NCBI GenBank assembly: GCA_022695795.1
Contig: MU404065.1
Coordinates: 62,001 to 126,000 of the forward strand
DNA: 64,000 bases
Direction: 5' to 3'
DNA from: Biscogniauxia marginata
Taxonomy: Eukaryota > Ascomycota > Sordariomycetes > Xylariales > Xylariaceae
Notes under the pieces: model-generated
The model's input: only the letters and a program-made list of their open reading frames with translations
What the model was told of the DNA's origin: nothing
The model's database searches: none
In this document: in pieces, positions 10,566-25,339 of the stretch
Position numbering within the stretch: the stretch's first letter is position 1
How the letters are laid out: each line of letters opens with the position of its first letter
Position numbers and translations under genes: made by a program

Positions 10566-11837
10566 GAACTTTCCTCCCCCCCCCCCCCCTCCCCCTTTCA
10601 CCTCCCCAAAAGAGCTAGGTACGAATAAGGGGGTTCCTCGATGGCAACCAAAAGTCATGAATAAATAGCTCCATAAAACTACATTGTCCTCTCGAGCAGG
10701 ATGTATAAAGAGTCGGGAAGACAGAGAAGGCGAGCTGTGTGGGTGGTCCATACCGACGTTAGCCGCCGATATTCCACTAGAAGGGGGATAGAGGAAGTGA
10801 GAGGAGGAAACATTAAATGCATAGGGGAAATGAAACTCTTACGAATACTGCTCTCCTATCCTAGTGCCTTGGCGCGGCAAAAGTCTCGTAGGGTATAGGA
10901 AAATGGCATTTGCTCTCACAAATGGACATGAAATGAAATGAAATGTAAGCGTCAAACTTTTATAGCTTGAACATCCAGGGTTACGTGTACCTGGATATCC
11001 TTGTTTGTCATTGAAGAATCGAATCGGTGATCGATCGCTTGACAGACATGACAAGTTCATCTCCTACTCTGCCAGTCTATCCACCTATCTAATAATAGAA
11101 AAGGGAAAAATAAATAAGTAAAAAGGTAGAAAAAAGGCCTGCCTCCTCCTGCCTTAGTCAGTTTTCGTCAGTCAAGCAAGTGTCACTCACCATCTATCCA
11201 TCATCGGGCGAGGACAATAGCAGCAAGGGAAAAAAAAAGTAAAGCAAGACGACGATACTCTTGCCGCTGTCTTATAACACGGTGACTCATTGCAACCAAT
11301 ACTCATAAAACCTATAAGATGGTGGTCATCTTATTCATGCACAGCTGATCAGGCGAAATATAGAAGAGAAGGCCATTTTGGTTAATTTAACAAGTTTTGT
11401 GTGTCGACAAGACCTCACTGTATATTTCTGATCTACTTGAACTAGATCGCATCATGGCCGACTACATATAGTATCCATCATCTTGTGTCATCTACCTGTC
11501 CATGCGTGATTGCTTCATTGCAATAGGTACCCGAGCCGGGGAAAACAATAAACAAGAGCCAGAATCCAGATATGGGTTATTATACGCATCATGTGCAAAA
11601 GATGGGTAAAGAAAAAAGGGCAACACCAACTTCTTTTTTCCCCCCATTCTCCATCACCTGGTTCTTTCTTTCAAGATAGGACCAATATGCTTTATATGGT
11701 TGCTTATCCGGATCCAACCACCGAGACCACGTGAAAATCCCGTTTTTTTTTTCAGCCAACTCCAATAAGGGGGGGATCGTGTCGAAAAATCGCCAGCAGG
11801 AACGAATCTATGAATCATACACATATACGCGCATTTT
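10566..11837. other. Convergent 3' intergenic region, 1.3 kb
   Basis: Between the stop codons of PRE4 and GFA1. A C14 tract at 10576-10589 lies just after the PRE4 stop, followed by AT-rich sequence with several A-runs. No gene is recognised. Confidence 0.6.
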
Positions 11838-14467
<2,630 letters not shown>

Positions 14468-17407
14468 TGTGTCTGATGGCGCTCTCTAGACTTAGACGCA
14501 GGAAACGGAAGAGGGGGTGGAGAGAGACTTGGGTATCTAGAGGGAGAAAAGGAAAAGGAAAGCTCGGGGAGGTGTGGAATAATAAGTATATGGAATAGGG
14601 AATAAGGGGAGGAGAGTGTAAGAGAAATCGGGGGGCTTATGGGCTTTTTCTACAAGTGCCAGCACTGGTGCAGCTTGGTGGTGGTAGTGGTGGTGCTGGT
14701 TGCTAGTCAATGTAGCGTATCGGTGATAATGGGGGGGGAGGGTACTTGGAGAGCGGGGGCCCGCTAATGTACACCAAGGCCAAAAAAAGCCATGCCATCA
14801 CATCCTTGACCGACCCAGCTGGCGGGTGTCTCTTTCCCTTTGTTTCTACCTAACGGTGCAAGATACATACCTCATATTATTCCACACATGACTAGAATCG
14901 TTCTATCTGCTGCAGCCGTCATCACCGCTTCACATCGTTGTTGGCGGTCTAGGTAGCTACGTACATGCCTACCTAATATAAGTGAGTGACCTGTAACTCT
15001 CTGTGCACAACGCCTACAACCTACCTCCTAAGGTAGATTGCACATATAATATATATATACTAGGTAGGTATATATTTATATAATCGTTAAATACTGCATA
15101 CGTATGCATCATGCCGAAAACTAGTTTAATGTATGCATCTTTCATTTATTGAGGTAAAGTCGGGATTAGGTACGTCTGATACAGATCTATATCTTGAACG
15201 ATAACAACACCTGTCAATATAGTTTTAGTATAGATTCATTATTTCCCCCCCCCTTTCTGCGGAGCTGAACAACCTCTACCAAATGCCGTTATACCAAGTC
15301 TCAACCTCTGCTACGTCTCTCCAACCCATGGCTTGAAACCCTCGGATATGATTGTGACCCTATAAAGCTGTTCGCAGATCAGAGGTGATACTACCGACTA
15401 TCCAGAATAGCAGCAAACCCAACCGAGTCAATCGACAGCGTCCTCGTCCACCCCCCCCCACCAATGGTGTCTTCGTGTTGGACATGACTTTGCACGATAC
15501 AGGCAAAGCAGGATGGGCTTGGCTGGGCAACCCTGTGCTGGTTGGCTGGGCCCGGCCCCTTATTTTGGGGCTGTACCTGAGCTAGCGAGTCGTGGAAAGG
15601 GCCTACGGAGTACGACGTGCGAAGGAGGGAAGAAAAGCCCCCCTGGAGCTGATGGTTGATGCGGTGCGGTACCATTTGCCCTACGAGCCTGGCGATCTTT
15701 AGCCCACCATCTGAGTGAGAATGCTACTCCCCCACCCCCAGTCGGACAGCTCTCGTTTGGAGCTTAGCTCGATGGAAATCCCGATGATTAGAAGCAAGGC
15801 GACGTCCGAACACGAGCTTCAGTGACGGCATTGTCGAGAATTTGCATACCTGCGGAAGGGGTTTTGGTGTCAAAGATCAAAGCAGCTCTTACAGAGTACA
15901 AAGTATGCCCAACGCCTTTTCTCTCGTATGTGGGTATCTCGGAATAGACCGCATCACAATAAAGGGGGCACGAGAAAAAGTCAACTCCATATTGGGTACA
16001 ATACACATGAAGCACTGACATTAACCGCTAAGAGGTTAGCACATATCTGGAGTTCTATGTAGAGCTTCTGGCGGCCCAAGCCTCAACCAAGATCCCTTCC
16101 CGGTTCACCTGCCACAATCCTGGTGGGAATTATTGGGGACTCCCTTTCTTTATTCCCAGTTTTGCATTCTCGAGTTTTCCAGCCAGAACGAGATCTCCCT
16201 GAGCTTGGCTTAGATTGTATCGACCCGCTTCTTTATTAGACGGGACGGGCAAAAAGAAAAGCGTGTTACATAGCACCATCATATCCATGCACTTGTTCCT
16301 CCAGAGGCGTCGCCCGCTGGCCAGATCTTTAGCACGAAATCTCTTTTGTATGTCATTGGCTACGCTACCCGCCATCGTCTCAGTCCCGACGCCCTACAAG
16401 ATGGAGAAAGTCTGCACAGCCAGTCGGCGCGCGCGAAACACACGTTACCCTTCCCCCCGGAGAGGTAAGTTGAGGTAGTAAGGTATCTGAAGAGAGATGA
16501 GAGAGATGCGGGACGGTGCCCTTGTTAGTGTAGTTGTTCGTCACTTTAACAGCAGTGCCACCACCACTTCCACCAAAAGACCCGCCCCGTTGGCCGCCTA
16601 CTACTAGGTAGCGGGCAATACCCTAGGCCCTCAACTCTCCGAGTCCGTCTCATATGAGAAGCTCCTAGCGGACAACACAGGGCTAAGAATAGCAACCACG
16701 AGCAAGCCCTTAGCCTCGGCAGCAACCCCCCCCTAACGTTAAGGCATAAAAGACAAAAATCAACATCATCCAATTGCGACAACCACCCTTCGTTCTGATG
16801 TCAGATGAACAAGGGGAGGGGGACATGGTATGGTATCGTTAGGGGGGTAGCACATGCAGAACAGGTTTATTTTCCGGAGCCTTGCATTCGGCGTCGAATT
16901 TGCTATACGGATTTCGAATCCTGATAAGTTTTGGTGCAACCCACCAAGAGGGAGGAAAGCCTTTTCCCCAGAAAACCCGGATCTCCTTAGGTACAACAAC
17001 TAACCTAAATAACACGACGCAGACGCGTGGGAATAAAATGACAATGAAAATCATCTTTCACGCGTGTTATGCCGATGTATGTGCTTATACCGTACCTACT
17101 ACGCTACAGAGGCTATAGTCATCTACCTATACAATCCATATATGGGCATATCATTCTTCTCTGTTATCTCGGATGCAACATTGCAATCTTGGCTTTGCAT
17201 AACATTCGAAAATGGTGATCTCTTCTCCTCCCTGCACCAATAGATACCTATGTATGTACCTACATAGCTGCCCAGGTTACATGGGTACGGTATGTTACCT
17301 CTGGACATAGGAGGTCTGAGGCTACTTGTTGCGGCTGAGACCTTGCCAACTTGCTTATCTTACCTAATACTAATCGACGATAGGTATAGCCTATCTACAT
17401 CCTCCAG

Positions 17408-17450
17408 CCATGTACCTACCTGCCTACCTACCTACCTACGTAGGTCCCAC
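17408..17450. repeat. TACC/TAGG tetranucleotide cluster
   Basis: Several tandem CCTA units are followed by the inverted CCTACGTAGG. It is one member of the dispersed TACCTAGGTA-like family seen throughout the intergenic DNA of this window. Confidence 0.7.
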
Positions 17451-17860
17451 CAACTTGCGTGAGGACATGACCGTTGCATTCCTCATGCATAAAGACATAG
17501 GTACTACCTAACTACCTCTTACCTGTTCCTTTCATCTGGCTCCTTTACTCTACCTATATCTTATCATCCCTAGAAATAGAAATATTGCCCCATATATGAT
17601 CACCGTAGTTATACTTACACAATGCCGACTTGCTTATATACGTCCCGATTGAAGGTCATGAGAACGCGGTGAGGGCATTGCAGCTCAGAAGGACAAGCTT
17701 GGATATAGAAAAATAGCAAAAAACAATAAAGTGAAACGGTGTTTCGTAAGTTCAATCCACGACGGAATAACAAAAACAAATAACTAGGTATAAACGACCG
17801 CGATGATTTACGGTATACCGTATTAGCCATCACGATTAGCTAGCTGGCCCCCCCTTACCT

Positions 17861-17879
17861 ATGTATGTATGTATGTATG
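17861..17879. repeat. ATGT microsatellite
   Basis: About 4.75 perfect ATGT units. Confidence 0.9.
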
Positions 17880-17980
17880 CAGACATCATAAACAAATCCC
17901 ATACAAATTCTCAGAAACCCAGGGGAGGGGGAGAGGGAAAGTGATTCCCCGTAAGAATGGATAGTGGTAGGATACCAAAC

Positions 17981-18022
17981 CTTAGGTACCTACCTTTACC
18001 TACCTAGTATATAGGTAGGTAT
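17981..18022. repeat. TACCTA/TAGGTA cluster with inverted arms
   Basis: Runs of TACCTACC on one side are matched by ATAGGTAGGTAT on the other, so the cluster could fold into a hairpin. Another member of the dispersed family. Confidence 0.65.
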
Positions 18023-18448
18023 CATGAGTAGAGCACAAACAGACAGAACAACACAGAAAATTACGGAGGGGCAAAAACAAAACCCCCCTTAAAAAACCCA
18101 GGTAGATGAGTCCCCAATACGGTTCCTATTACTTTTCTTATCGAAAGGAAATATTTTCCTTGTTCTTTTTTCCCTCTCCCATCTCATCAGCGAGGTTGAC
18201 GGTCATCTCTCCCGCTGTAGATAGATAGCGTCTTTATCTACCTATCCATAGGTAGGTATGAATTGCTAATATTACACCGAGGCTATATTCCATCATAGGG
18301 AGGGGCGCGCGCGCACGCGGGAGATAGAGATAGAGACCATAACCTCGCCCTCCCCGCAGCCGGTCTATGAACCAGGGACCCTAACCCTCATCATCGAGCT
18401 CGTACCCCCCCACCCTTGTCCAGACCGCAGTTGCAAGCCACCCGCAGC

Positions 18449-19828
18449 TTACAGCTTCTGGTACTCCAGCTTGCCTTCCAGCTTCTTCGCCTCCGCCAGT
18501 TTCCGAACCGCCTTGTTGAAGTCATCCTGGTTGACAGCATCCCGGTAGGCCTTGATTGCAAACAGGCCACTAAGATTTGTAGTTAGCATGTATCCTCTGC
18601 AGCTGCTACGACCCCAAGGTAACAACCCAACACTTACGCCTCTGTAACCACGTTTCGCAAGTCGGCACCATTCAGTCCATCGCTCATCTTTACCACGCTT
18701 TCGAAGTCGATATCGCCCTCTGTGACGACGCTCTGAGCATGAATCTTCAGGATCTCTAACCGGCCGACCTCGTTCGGCAGAGGAATCTCGAGCTTGCGGT
18801 CGAGCCGTCCGGCACGTAGCAGCGCGGGGTCGAGGGTATCGGGTCTGTTTGTAGCCATGATGATCTTGGTCTTGCCGAGGTAGTCAAAACCGTCCAGTTG
18901 GTTGAGCAGCTCCATAAGCGTCCGCTGGATTTCTCGGTCCGCACTCGTGCCCTCGGAGAACCGCCGTCCGCCGATGGCGTCGATCTCGTCCATGAAGATG
19001 ATGCAGGGTTCGTGCTCCTTGGCATAGCCGAACATTTCTCTTATCAGGCGGGCGGATTCACCGATGTACTTGTCGACGATGGCGGAGGAGACAACTAATT
19101 TGAAGACGGGGGATGTTAGCCAAGCCAGGGGATTCGGATCACAACTTTGTAGAGTCCCATACCCTTCAGGAAGTTTGTCTCTAAACTGCTCGCAACTGCT
19201 CGTGCTAGTAGCGTCTTGCCCGTTCCCGGAGGTCCGTATAGCAGTACACCCTTGGGCGGCTTGATACCCACTCTAAGGAAAAGCTCGGGGTTCTTTAGGG
19301 GCAGTTCAATGACCTCTCGAAGTTCGCGAATCTGATCGTTCAGACCACCGATACCGGCAAAGCTGACCTGACCCGGATCCTCCAGCGACATGTTATAGAC
19401 TAGCGGGTCAACTTCCCGTGGTAGCATCCGCATGATGGTAAGTGTTGTCATATCTAACGCCACACGAGTTCCTTGCTTCAGCTTCGCCCTGTCGACCTTT
19501 GATCTGCAACCGACGACGTAACGAGGACCCGAAGATGCCTTAACAATGACTGGAATTGTCTCGAGTTAGCATCGATCTGTACAGAAGCAGATGTATAAGG
19601 GTGCTGGCAGCGCTTACATCTCTCCTCGTCAAGCTGTTTTAGGACTTCGCCAATAATTTGGCCGACGCTTTGTAGCGCCTTGATGTTCTCCTCGGTCTGA
19701 TTGAAATCCTTCTCCAGTCCCTTAATCTCCAGGCGCAGCGCTTTGAGTTTAGATTCCCATTCTCGTGATTCGATAAGTTTGGCCCGAAGGGCTTGGAGCG
19801 CGTGCTCCCTCTCTTGGTCGGAGGCCAT
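18449..19828 (-). CDS. RPT4: 26S proteasome regulatory AAA-ATPase Rpt4, 391 aa, four exons
   Basis: Exons are 19828-19618, 19549-19163, 19094-18638 and 18569-18449, with matching phases throughout. The protein starts [12 protein letters not shown], has an N-terminal coiled coil (residues ~10-70), then an OB-type segment ([20 protein letters not shown]). The AAA domain shows Walker A GPPGTGKT (~176-183), Walker [10 protein letters not shown] (~231-239) and the arginine-finger region [11 protein letters not shown]. The end, GKLEYQKL, lacks the HbYX motif, as expected for Rpt4 and unlike Rpt2, Rpt3 and Rpt5. It is one of six ATPases in the 19S base that unfold substrates into the 20S core. Length is close to the ~390 of homologues. 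Rpt4 is the best match because of the overall sequence and tail. Confidence 0.95.
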
Positions 19829-20607
19829 GGTTTGGTTTTCTGGGGTTCGACTACTTGGTGGGAGGGTAGAGGTTTCTCGGGTATATCGGACAGAGTAAAA
19901 GGAGACCAATGCTAACGTTGGGGAAGTTGAGGTAGCTAGATGGATTGTTGTTGTTGCTGGTACTAAATGCGATGGAGCTTGACATTGAGGCTCTGGGAAG
20001 CTGGGCTGGTGACGAACAGCTTCCGCTGCCTGCATGGGTACCTAGGTACTTTGGTACCTATGTACCTACATGTATCGTTACACGGGCCGAATTTCTGCCG
20101 TGAAAGTAACAGTGGACTCGGTCCCGCCGTCTTTTCACAGTGTCGGATCAGCACTACGCACTATGTTTTCCACACTGTGCATACCCCTTTTAGTTCTTCG
20201 ATTAGAGAAGCGTACCTAACGACAGCTACCTGGCACCCTAGCCGACACAACGCCTCAACGCAAAATATAAATGGTGTATTAAAAGTAATATACAATCGAA
20301 GAGACCTGAGAAGTAACTAAGACAATTTCCCCTGCTACCTTATGTTTACTAAATGCTGAAGCTTTCTCCTTGGAGGCTCTGCACGGAAACACCAGACGGC
20401 CAAGTACAACAGAACAATCATTATTCTTGCAAGGTAGCTTCTGCCTTTTCTCGCAGAGGGGGTAGAATATGAAACGCCTCCATCCACACTATGCTTTGGG
20501 TATATGGTGTAAATCGTGAAGCAGCGTCGTCCTCGAAATATGTATTTTGTGTGTATCCGCCGATGCAACTGGGGCATAATTCATAAGCCTCCATCGTCAA
20601 ACCCACT
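19829..20607. other. Intergenic between RPT4 start and the 526-aa gene stop
   Basis: This holds the RPT4 promoter and the 3' flank of the next gene; both genes are on the minus strand. A TACCTAGGTA-type cluster with CCTAGGTACTTTGGTACCTA lies at 20041-20070. No gene is recognised. Confidence 0.55.
20041..20070. repeat. CCTAGGTA / GGTACCTA palindromic cluster
   Basis: CCTAGGTAC and GGTACCTATGTACCTACATG lie within 30 bp, about 215 bp upstream of the RPT4 start codon. Member of the dispersed family. Confidence 0.65.
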
Positions 20608-22188
20608 TCAGCTGGCCCAATCCGCTGTCATCTCCTCGCGAACACACCGGCACCACTGCCAGATCGCCGCCTCGAAATCTTTCCAAACCTCGGGGCCGGT
20701 GTTGTAGACGACGCCCATGACGTCGACTTTGAGCATTACCTCCCACCGTAGCTCGGCCGCCTTAATCCAAAAGCGCAGGTTGTCGGCGCAACGATATGGC
20801 TTTTGGGTATTCGTGTGGTACGTCCCAATCGCACCGAAGCGCCTTCGTGACTTCTTCACCGCGGCATTGTGCAATTTGACCAATCTGAAGCCGTTCTGCA
20901 TACTCTCTAAAAACGGCGTCGGCAGCTCTGTAGCTTGTTCGATAGGCGTCCATGGGGGCAACGGTTCCGCCTCAGTATCGATAGACAAGAGAAACGCGAG
21001 CTCCCTCTCGATCTCCCTTCCGGTCCAGTCACCCTTAACCCATGTCCAACTCTCCCTTTCCAAACGCTCGGCATGTTCGATCTCCTCCTCTTTCTTGAGC
21101 ATCGCTCGTATGCTGTCAATCCAAGAGGTCATTATGTTCTGCTCGTCATCGCGGGGACCACCGGCGAAATTCCTAGTTGCCATGTGCTTCAGTACTTCCA
21201 TGACAGAGAGTAGCTCCGACCGGATCTCTCGTTCAGACTTGATCGAGTCTAAGCGATCCGGATGCTCATGTGCTGTGTAGTACATCTTGGCAGCGCGAAT
21301 AGCCAATGTCATGACATCAAGTATCTGCATACCCTTGGCCTCGTCTGCGGTCTCCCCGGGCTTCGGGGTTGGAGTTTGAGGCCGTGGCATGGCGATAGAC
21401 ATTTTGGCCGACGAACTAGGTCGTAGAGGCGGTTCATTGTTTAGAACCCTTGTTGCGGCGTCTAGTGCTTGCGTCAAGTCCGCCTTCAGCTCCTCGATGG
21501 TAGGTGGTTTCGGAATCGGCTTCTCTCGGTGCATGTATGTGCTCGTAGTTGGTGGTAGTACGTCCGGGTCAGGTTCGTCCCACTCATCCGAGTCGAAACC
21601 ATCATACTCGTCTGTGGGTGATTCGACCATAGGCCCTCCGCCAAAGCCTTGAGCGGTCAAGTCCGGGCTACTGCCTAGCGAGGCATAGGAAGAGTCGACC
21701 TCAGTGCATCCGGCTTTCTGGTTAAGGGATGAGCTGGCTACTGAAGACAAGTCGAGTGTCGCTTTCGGGTGTCGCTTTCTAGCTAGCTGCCCTCCCTTCC
21801 CGTCCAAAAGACCCGTCCTCGCGAAGTAGTATTGGAGATGTGATATACTTCCCAAACTCAGAACACTGTCCCTATGTTTCGCGCTTGCGGCAAAATCTGT
21901 CTGTACAGGTCTGGAGTATCCGCGTCTTTTGGGGCGATCGAGGCTCATGGTGGATATGCGGTTCGAGGCACGGCTCGACTGGTAGCTCGACGAGGATTTA
22001 CGCGAATACACATCGCTACCGACGGAGTCACGGTAAGAATCATCGGTGCTAGAGGCTCGCGAGGCGGAAGAAGCTAACGACAAGCATCGAGACATGTCTG
22101 ACCTGGAACCCAGAGCGGGGACAGGCTTAGTCTCGGGCGAAGGCGAATCGCGGCGCAACTTTGGGGGCTCATCTTGGCCTGTCGCCAT
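20608..22188 (-). CDS. Hypothetical fungal protein, 526 aa
   Basis: A single exon starts with ATG (MATGQDEPPKLRRDSPSPET) and ends in TGA. Residues 1-200 are Ser/Arg-rich and look disordered (for example SLASSASRASSTDDSYRDS). A conserved-looking, mostly helical half follows from about residue 235. It includes LTQALDAATRVLNNE, MQILDVMTLAIRAAKMYYTAHEHPDRLDSIKS cut by short loops, and a Trp-rich end (LRFWIKAAELRWEVMLKV, AIWQWCRCVREEM). No catalytic motif, membrane segment or signal peptide is visible. I do not recognise the family; the layout suggests a scaffold or regulatory protein conserved in filamentous fungi. An intron cannot be excluded but is not needed. Confidence 0.8.
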   Translation of the reverse strand: MATGQDEPPKLRRDSPSPETKPVPALGSRSDMSRCLSLASSASRASSTDDSYRDSVGSDVYSRKSSSSYQSSRASNRISTMSLDRPKRRGYSRPVQTDFAASAKHRDSVLSLGSISHLQYYFARTGLLDGKGGQLARKRHPKATLDLSSVASSSLNQKAGCTEVDSSYASLGSSPDLTAQGFGGGPMVESPTDEYDGFDSDEWDEPDPDVLPPTTSTYMHREKPIPKPPTIEELKADLTQALDAATRVLNNEPPLRPSSSAKMSIAMPRPQTPTPKPGETADEAKGMQILDVMTLAIRAAKMYYTAHEHPDRLDSIKSEREIRSELLSVMEVLKHMATRNFAGGPRDDEQNIMTSWIDSIRAMLKKEEEIEHAERLERESWTWVKGDWTGREIERELAFLLSIDTEAEPLPPWTPIEQATELPTPFLESMQNGFRLVKLHNAAVKKSRRRFGAIGTYHTNTQKPYRCADNLRFWIKAAELRWEVMLKVDVMGVVYNTGPEVWKDFEAAIWQWCRCVREEMTADWAS

Positions 22189-23711
22189 TGTGATTTTCTC
22201 TATACGGTTGGAACTTGACTAAACCTATGGCTCGATATGAGTTGGTCGGTCTTGGCTGAGGCGCAAGCTGGTGTGGGTTGAACCGAGGGAGGAGAAGGCG
22301 GGCTGCGCAACTAGAGAGCGTTTGGTGGAGGCAGTCCAACAACTAACTTCGTATAAGGTCCAGGGAAATGGTTGAAACGAAAAACAACTAAATAAATAAG
22401 AAACGAGCGACTTTGAAGTTGGAAAGAAAAGGAAGCTTATCATGCAAGGTGTACAAAATGTGCGAGAGGAGTGTCCAATATGGAGCTTCGGCAATATCAG
22501 GGGGCCCGTTGCCCCTTTGAGGACTTGGGAGGAGGGGGGTATTTAGATGAACAAGGGTGGTGATTTATTAGCTATCTTACTTTACTTTATTCGCGTCAGT
22601 CGGTTGTCGGGTGGAGACGAGCACGGGGATGCGCGAATCGCAACGACCTCAATAATTACATGTAAGTAGGTACTTGATCGTATGCAATATCGTGTCAACA
22701 GGACCTCGATCGTATATGCGATGATTTCCAAATGGTCCGCGGAAGCATTACTAACCGTCGGAAAGTATCAGGAGAAACTAAATTAGATACACTGGAGTTT
22801 GCCCGACGGCTTGGGAGATCCCCCCAGGATTTAAGAAGACAAGAGTTGAAGTTGTGCATTCGAAAATAAATTCTTGAGGCGAGCCTGTCCGGACAACGAG
22901 ATTTGCTACATTCCTTCCCCCCAGTCTTACAAGAAACCAACTCATGGATCATCGGTAGTCCTGGCGCAAAGAACAACGGGTACAGACTGCCTAACGTCTG
23001 TAATTCGATAAGTCGTGCTTCCCGCGATTTGATATCCAGTGCAGAAGCTCGAAGACATCACTGGAAACAGTAATGAGCTTAGCACGTCGATGGGAAAGCA
23101 CCCTGGCAGCCCTGATTTGGCTTATTAACCAGGTAATTTAAACTACAACGTGGCCAACTACATTCCTGGGTTAGAATAAGGCGCTTAATCATCAGTGCGT
23201 GAGGTCCCATCTCGAGAATCTCCAGAACCTCGGGCAAGACTAACCGCACGTGCGGTAATGCAAGTGATGCTTCCATTACAACATAGCCGATGCACTATGT
23301 CGTATTAGTCCTAAGTTGACGTCTGGGGATATAGACAAACTGAGGGAAGCAAATTAATTACCCAGGTACATAGTCCGTACATGCATTCTAACCCAGGTCA
23401 TGTGCATGGAGACGGTCAGTATAAGCAGAGGATCCCGAGTTCACCAAGCCGTGGGTATTGTAATCTAAGACGAAATGTTTTCTTCACCAAATAACATTTC
23501 GTCCTGTTGAGGCGAGTTATCAGGCCAAGTACTCCATTCTCGCATTGGGTGGGAAAAAGGAACGTATGTTGGCAACTTGGCAATATTGACAGTTGAATTG
23601 CCGTTGATCATGGACCACTTCACGTCGACCAACAGAACGGTCAACTACCAAGGAGGCTGACTAGTTATCACCCATTTCGTTCAATAGCGCCGTCAGGCAG
23701 AAAACTAAAAC

Positions 23712-23737
23712 TACCTACATATATATGAATGTAGGTA
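23712..23737. repeat. Inverted repeat TACCTACAT / ATGTAGGTA
   Basis: Nine-bp perfect arms are separated by an 8-bp AT-rich loop. It could form a short hairpin and belongs to the same dispersed motif family. Confidence 0.65.
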
Positions 23738-24738
23738 AGTAAGTATCCCAACCCTCATTTGCATCATTCTTAGCCCTAAGTTGATGGCCTTATCCCCGCA
23801 GATTGATAACTGACAGGTTGACAGGATGTGATCTACCGACTGGTAAAAAGGGGCCAACGGCTTGGGCTGCGGTGGACCGCCCATCGTTGACTTGGCCTTT
23901 ATTATTAAATATGCTTGTGTTCCGCCATCTCATTGGTTGTGATCCATGTCTGGTGTACGGGTTCCCGTCTAGCTGTCCATCGCGACGACGCTAGGTGAGG
24001 CTACTTTACACTAGATCGTTCATGATTCTTGAGACGCGATGGGGAATAGTCTAGAAGAGGGCCATGGCGACTCAGGGGACGTGTAAGCGCGATTCAGCAG
24101 TGAGCATATTATATAGTTACATATATAAGTCTCATTGTCAAGCAGGCATGTAGGCTGTCTCCCTCTATCCACCCTGTCGTACACGAGTACACCCACCGTT
24201 ACTAGGTAGGGTTAAGAGTGCTTCATCATAACCGTCTATGCCATGGGAAAGAAAAGAAGATAAGAAAAGAAAAGAGCAAAAAAAAAACCCCCAACTTGAA
24301 GTTTAGATAATTCGCGAAGTAACGCGGGCAGCAACTCGAAGAACTGAAGGAAAGGTAGGATGGACCACGTACGGTGGTGTCTTGGTTTGGGCACACTACA
24401 GAAGAAGCAGGTAGGTTAGGTGAGGTAGGTTCATTGGCACCGGCAGTTCTTGGTTGATTAATGAAATGGAACCTCCGATCCCAGGCCAATCTCCCTTGGG
24501 ATTTGCACAGTTGCGACAATCTCCCTCTCACTAACTTCCTTTGCAGGGGTGCTTTCTTTCCAATTGATCGATCGAAACATGACCTCAGAAGATTGGGCAT
24601 TGGCAAAAATTCCCTGAATTGATTCAATGGCTTTTCTTTCTTTCTTTCCCTCCCTCTTTTGTTGTTGCGATTATCCAACCGTTCGTTGCTATCGGAGCTA
24701 CATGTATAAACTCATTGACTGATCACATTGATTATTTC

Positions 24739-24786
24739 AGCTACCTACTACCTAGGTCTTTGTGCATTGCATTACCTAGGTATGTT
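24739..24786. repeat. Double CCTAGGTA cluster
   Basis: CTACCTAGGTC and TTACCTAGGTATG occur about 30 bp apart, some 570 bp upstream of KAR9. Confidence 0.65.
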
Positions 24787-25339
24787 CCTTGTAGCTACAT
24801 ATTACTAGCATTATAACCTCTTTTACATACATAAATGCTATACGAGTCAGAAACGGAAACTGGAGTCTAACAGCACAGGTAGGTAGGCACCTGTCACCTG
24901 CAGCTCCTAGCTTGGCTGACTTACACCACACCTAAGAAAAGTTAAAGCTGTTAGGAGCCAATTCTTTTTCTTCAGGCACCCGTGCGACCTCGGGCTACTG
25001 CAGCTTACAAGCCAATAGCAGCAGCAATTCAGAAAGCCATCCAACCACCCGCTGCCAGCCAAACCTCCCAGGATTAGGAAAAGACCCCCACCACGCACCA
25101 CGGGCCAGCCTGTAACCTGTTCACCAAGGGAACGATAAAATAGGAGACCGTCCAGCTGATGACGAGGCCGTAAGGGAAGAGAAGAAGCGATAAAGTGGCC
25201 GGTGACGGACAGGGGACAGTAAATCACAAGATATCTCTGCACCAACATCTACCGCCTCGCAGACGAAGAGGAAGCGGGAAAGGAAAAAGGAGAAGAGGGA
25301 AACCAAAATTCAATGTTCTAGAGGAACACACCCGTGTAA

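Larger units (their letters stand above)
14468..18448. other. Intergenic, 4.0 kb, upstream of GFA1
   Basis: It holds the GFA1 promoter and leader, and beyond that no recognisable gene. Frames of up to ~95 codons occur, including an ATG-started 81-codon frame at 16375-16130 on the minus strand, but none resembles a known protein. It carries many TACCTA/TAGGTA clusters (15058-15072, 17408-17450, 17981-18022, 18238-18260) and an ATGT microsatellite. The right end is the 3' flank of RPT4. Confidence 0.5.
22189..25339. other. Intergenic, 3.2 kb, divergent promoters
   Basis: Lies between the divergent starts of the 526-aa gene and KAR9. The first ~400 bp is probably leader of the minus-strand gene. 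A small hairpin-forming pair TACCTACAT / ATGTAGGTA occurs at 23712-23737, and TACCTAGGTA clusters at 24739-24786. A very short upstream frame (ATG TTC TAG) starts at 25312, just before KAR9. No further gene is recognised. Confidence 0.5.

Noticed and set aside
9954..10751. A 265-codon minus-strand frame rich in Gly/Val/Glu.
   Set aside because: It is antisense to the GC-rich PRE4 exon 3; the composition is what third-position GC bias produces.
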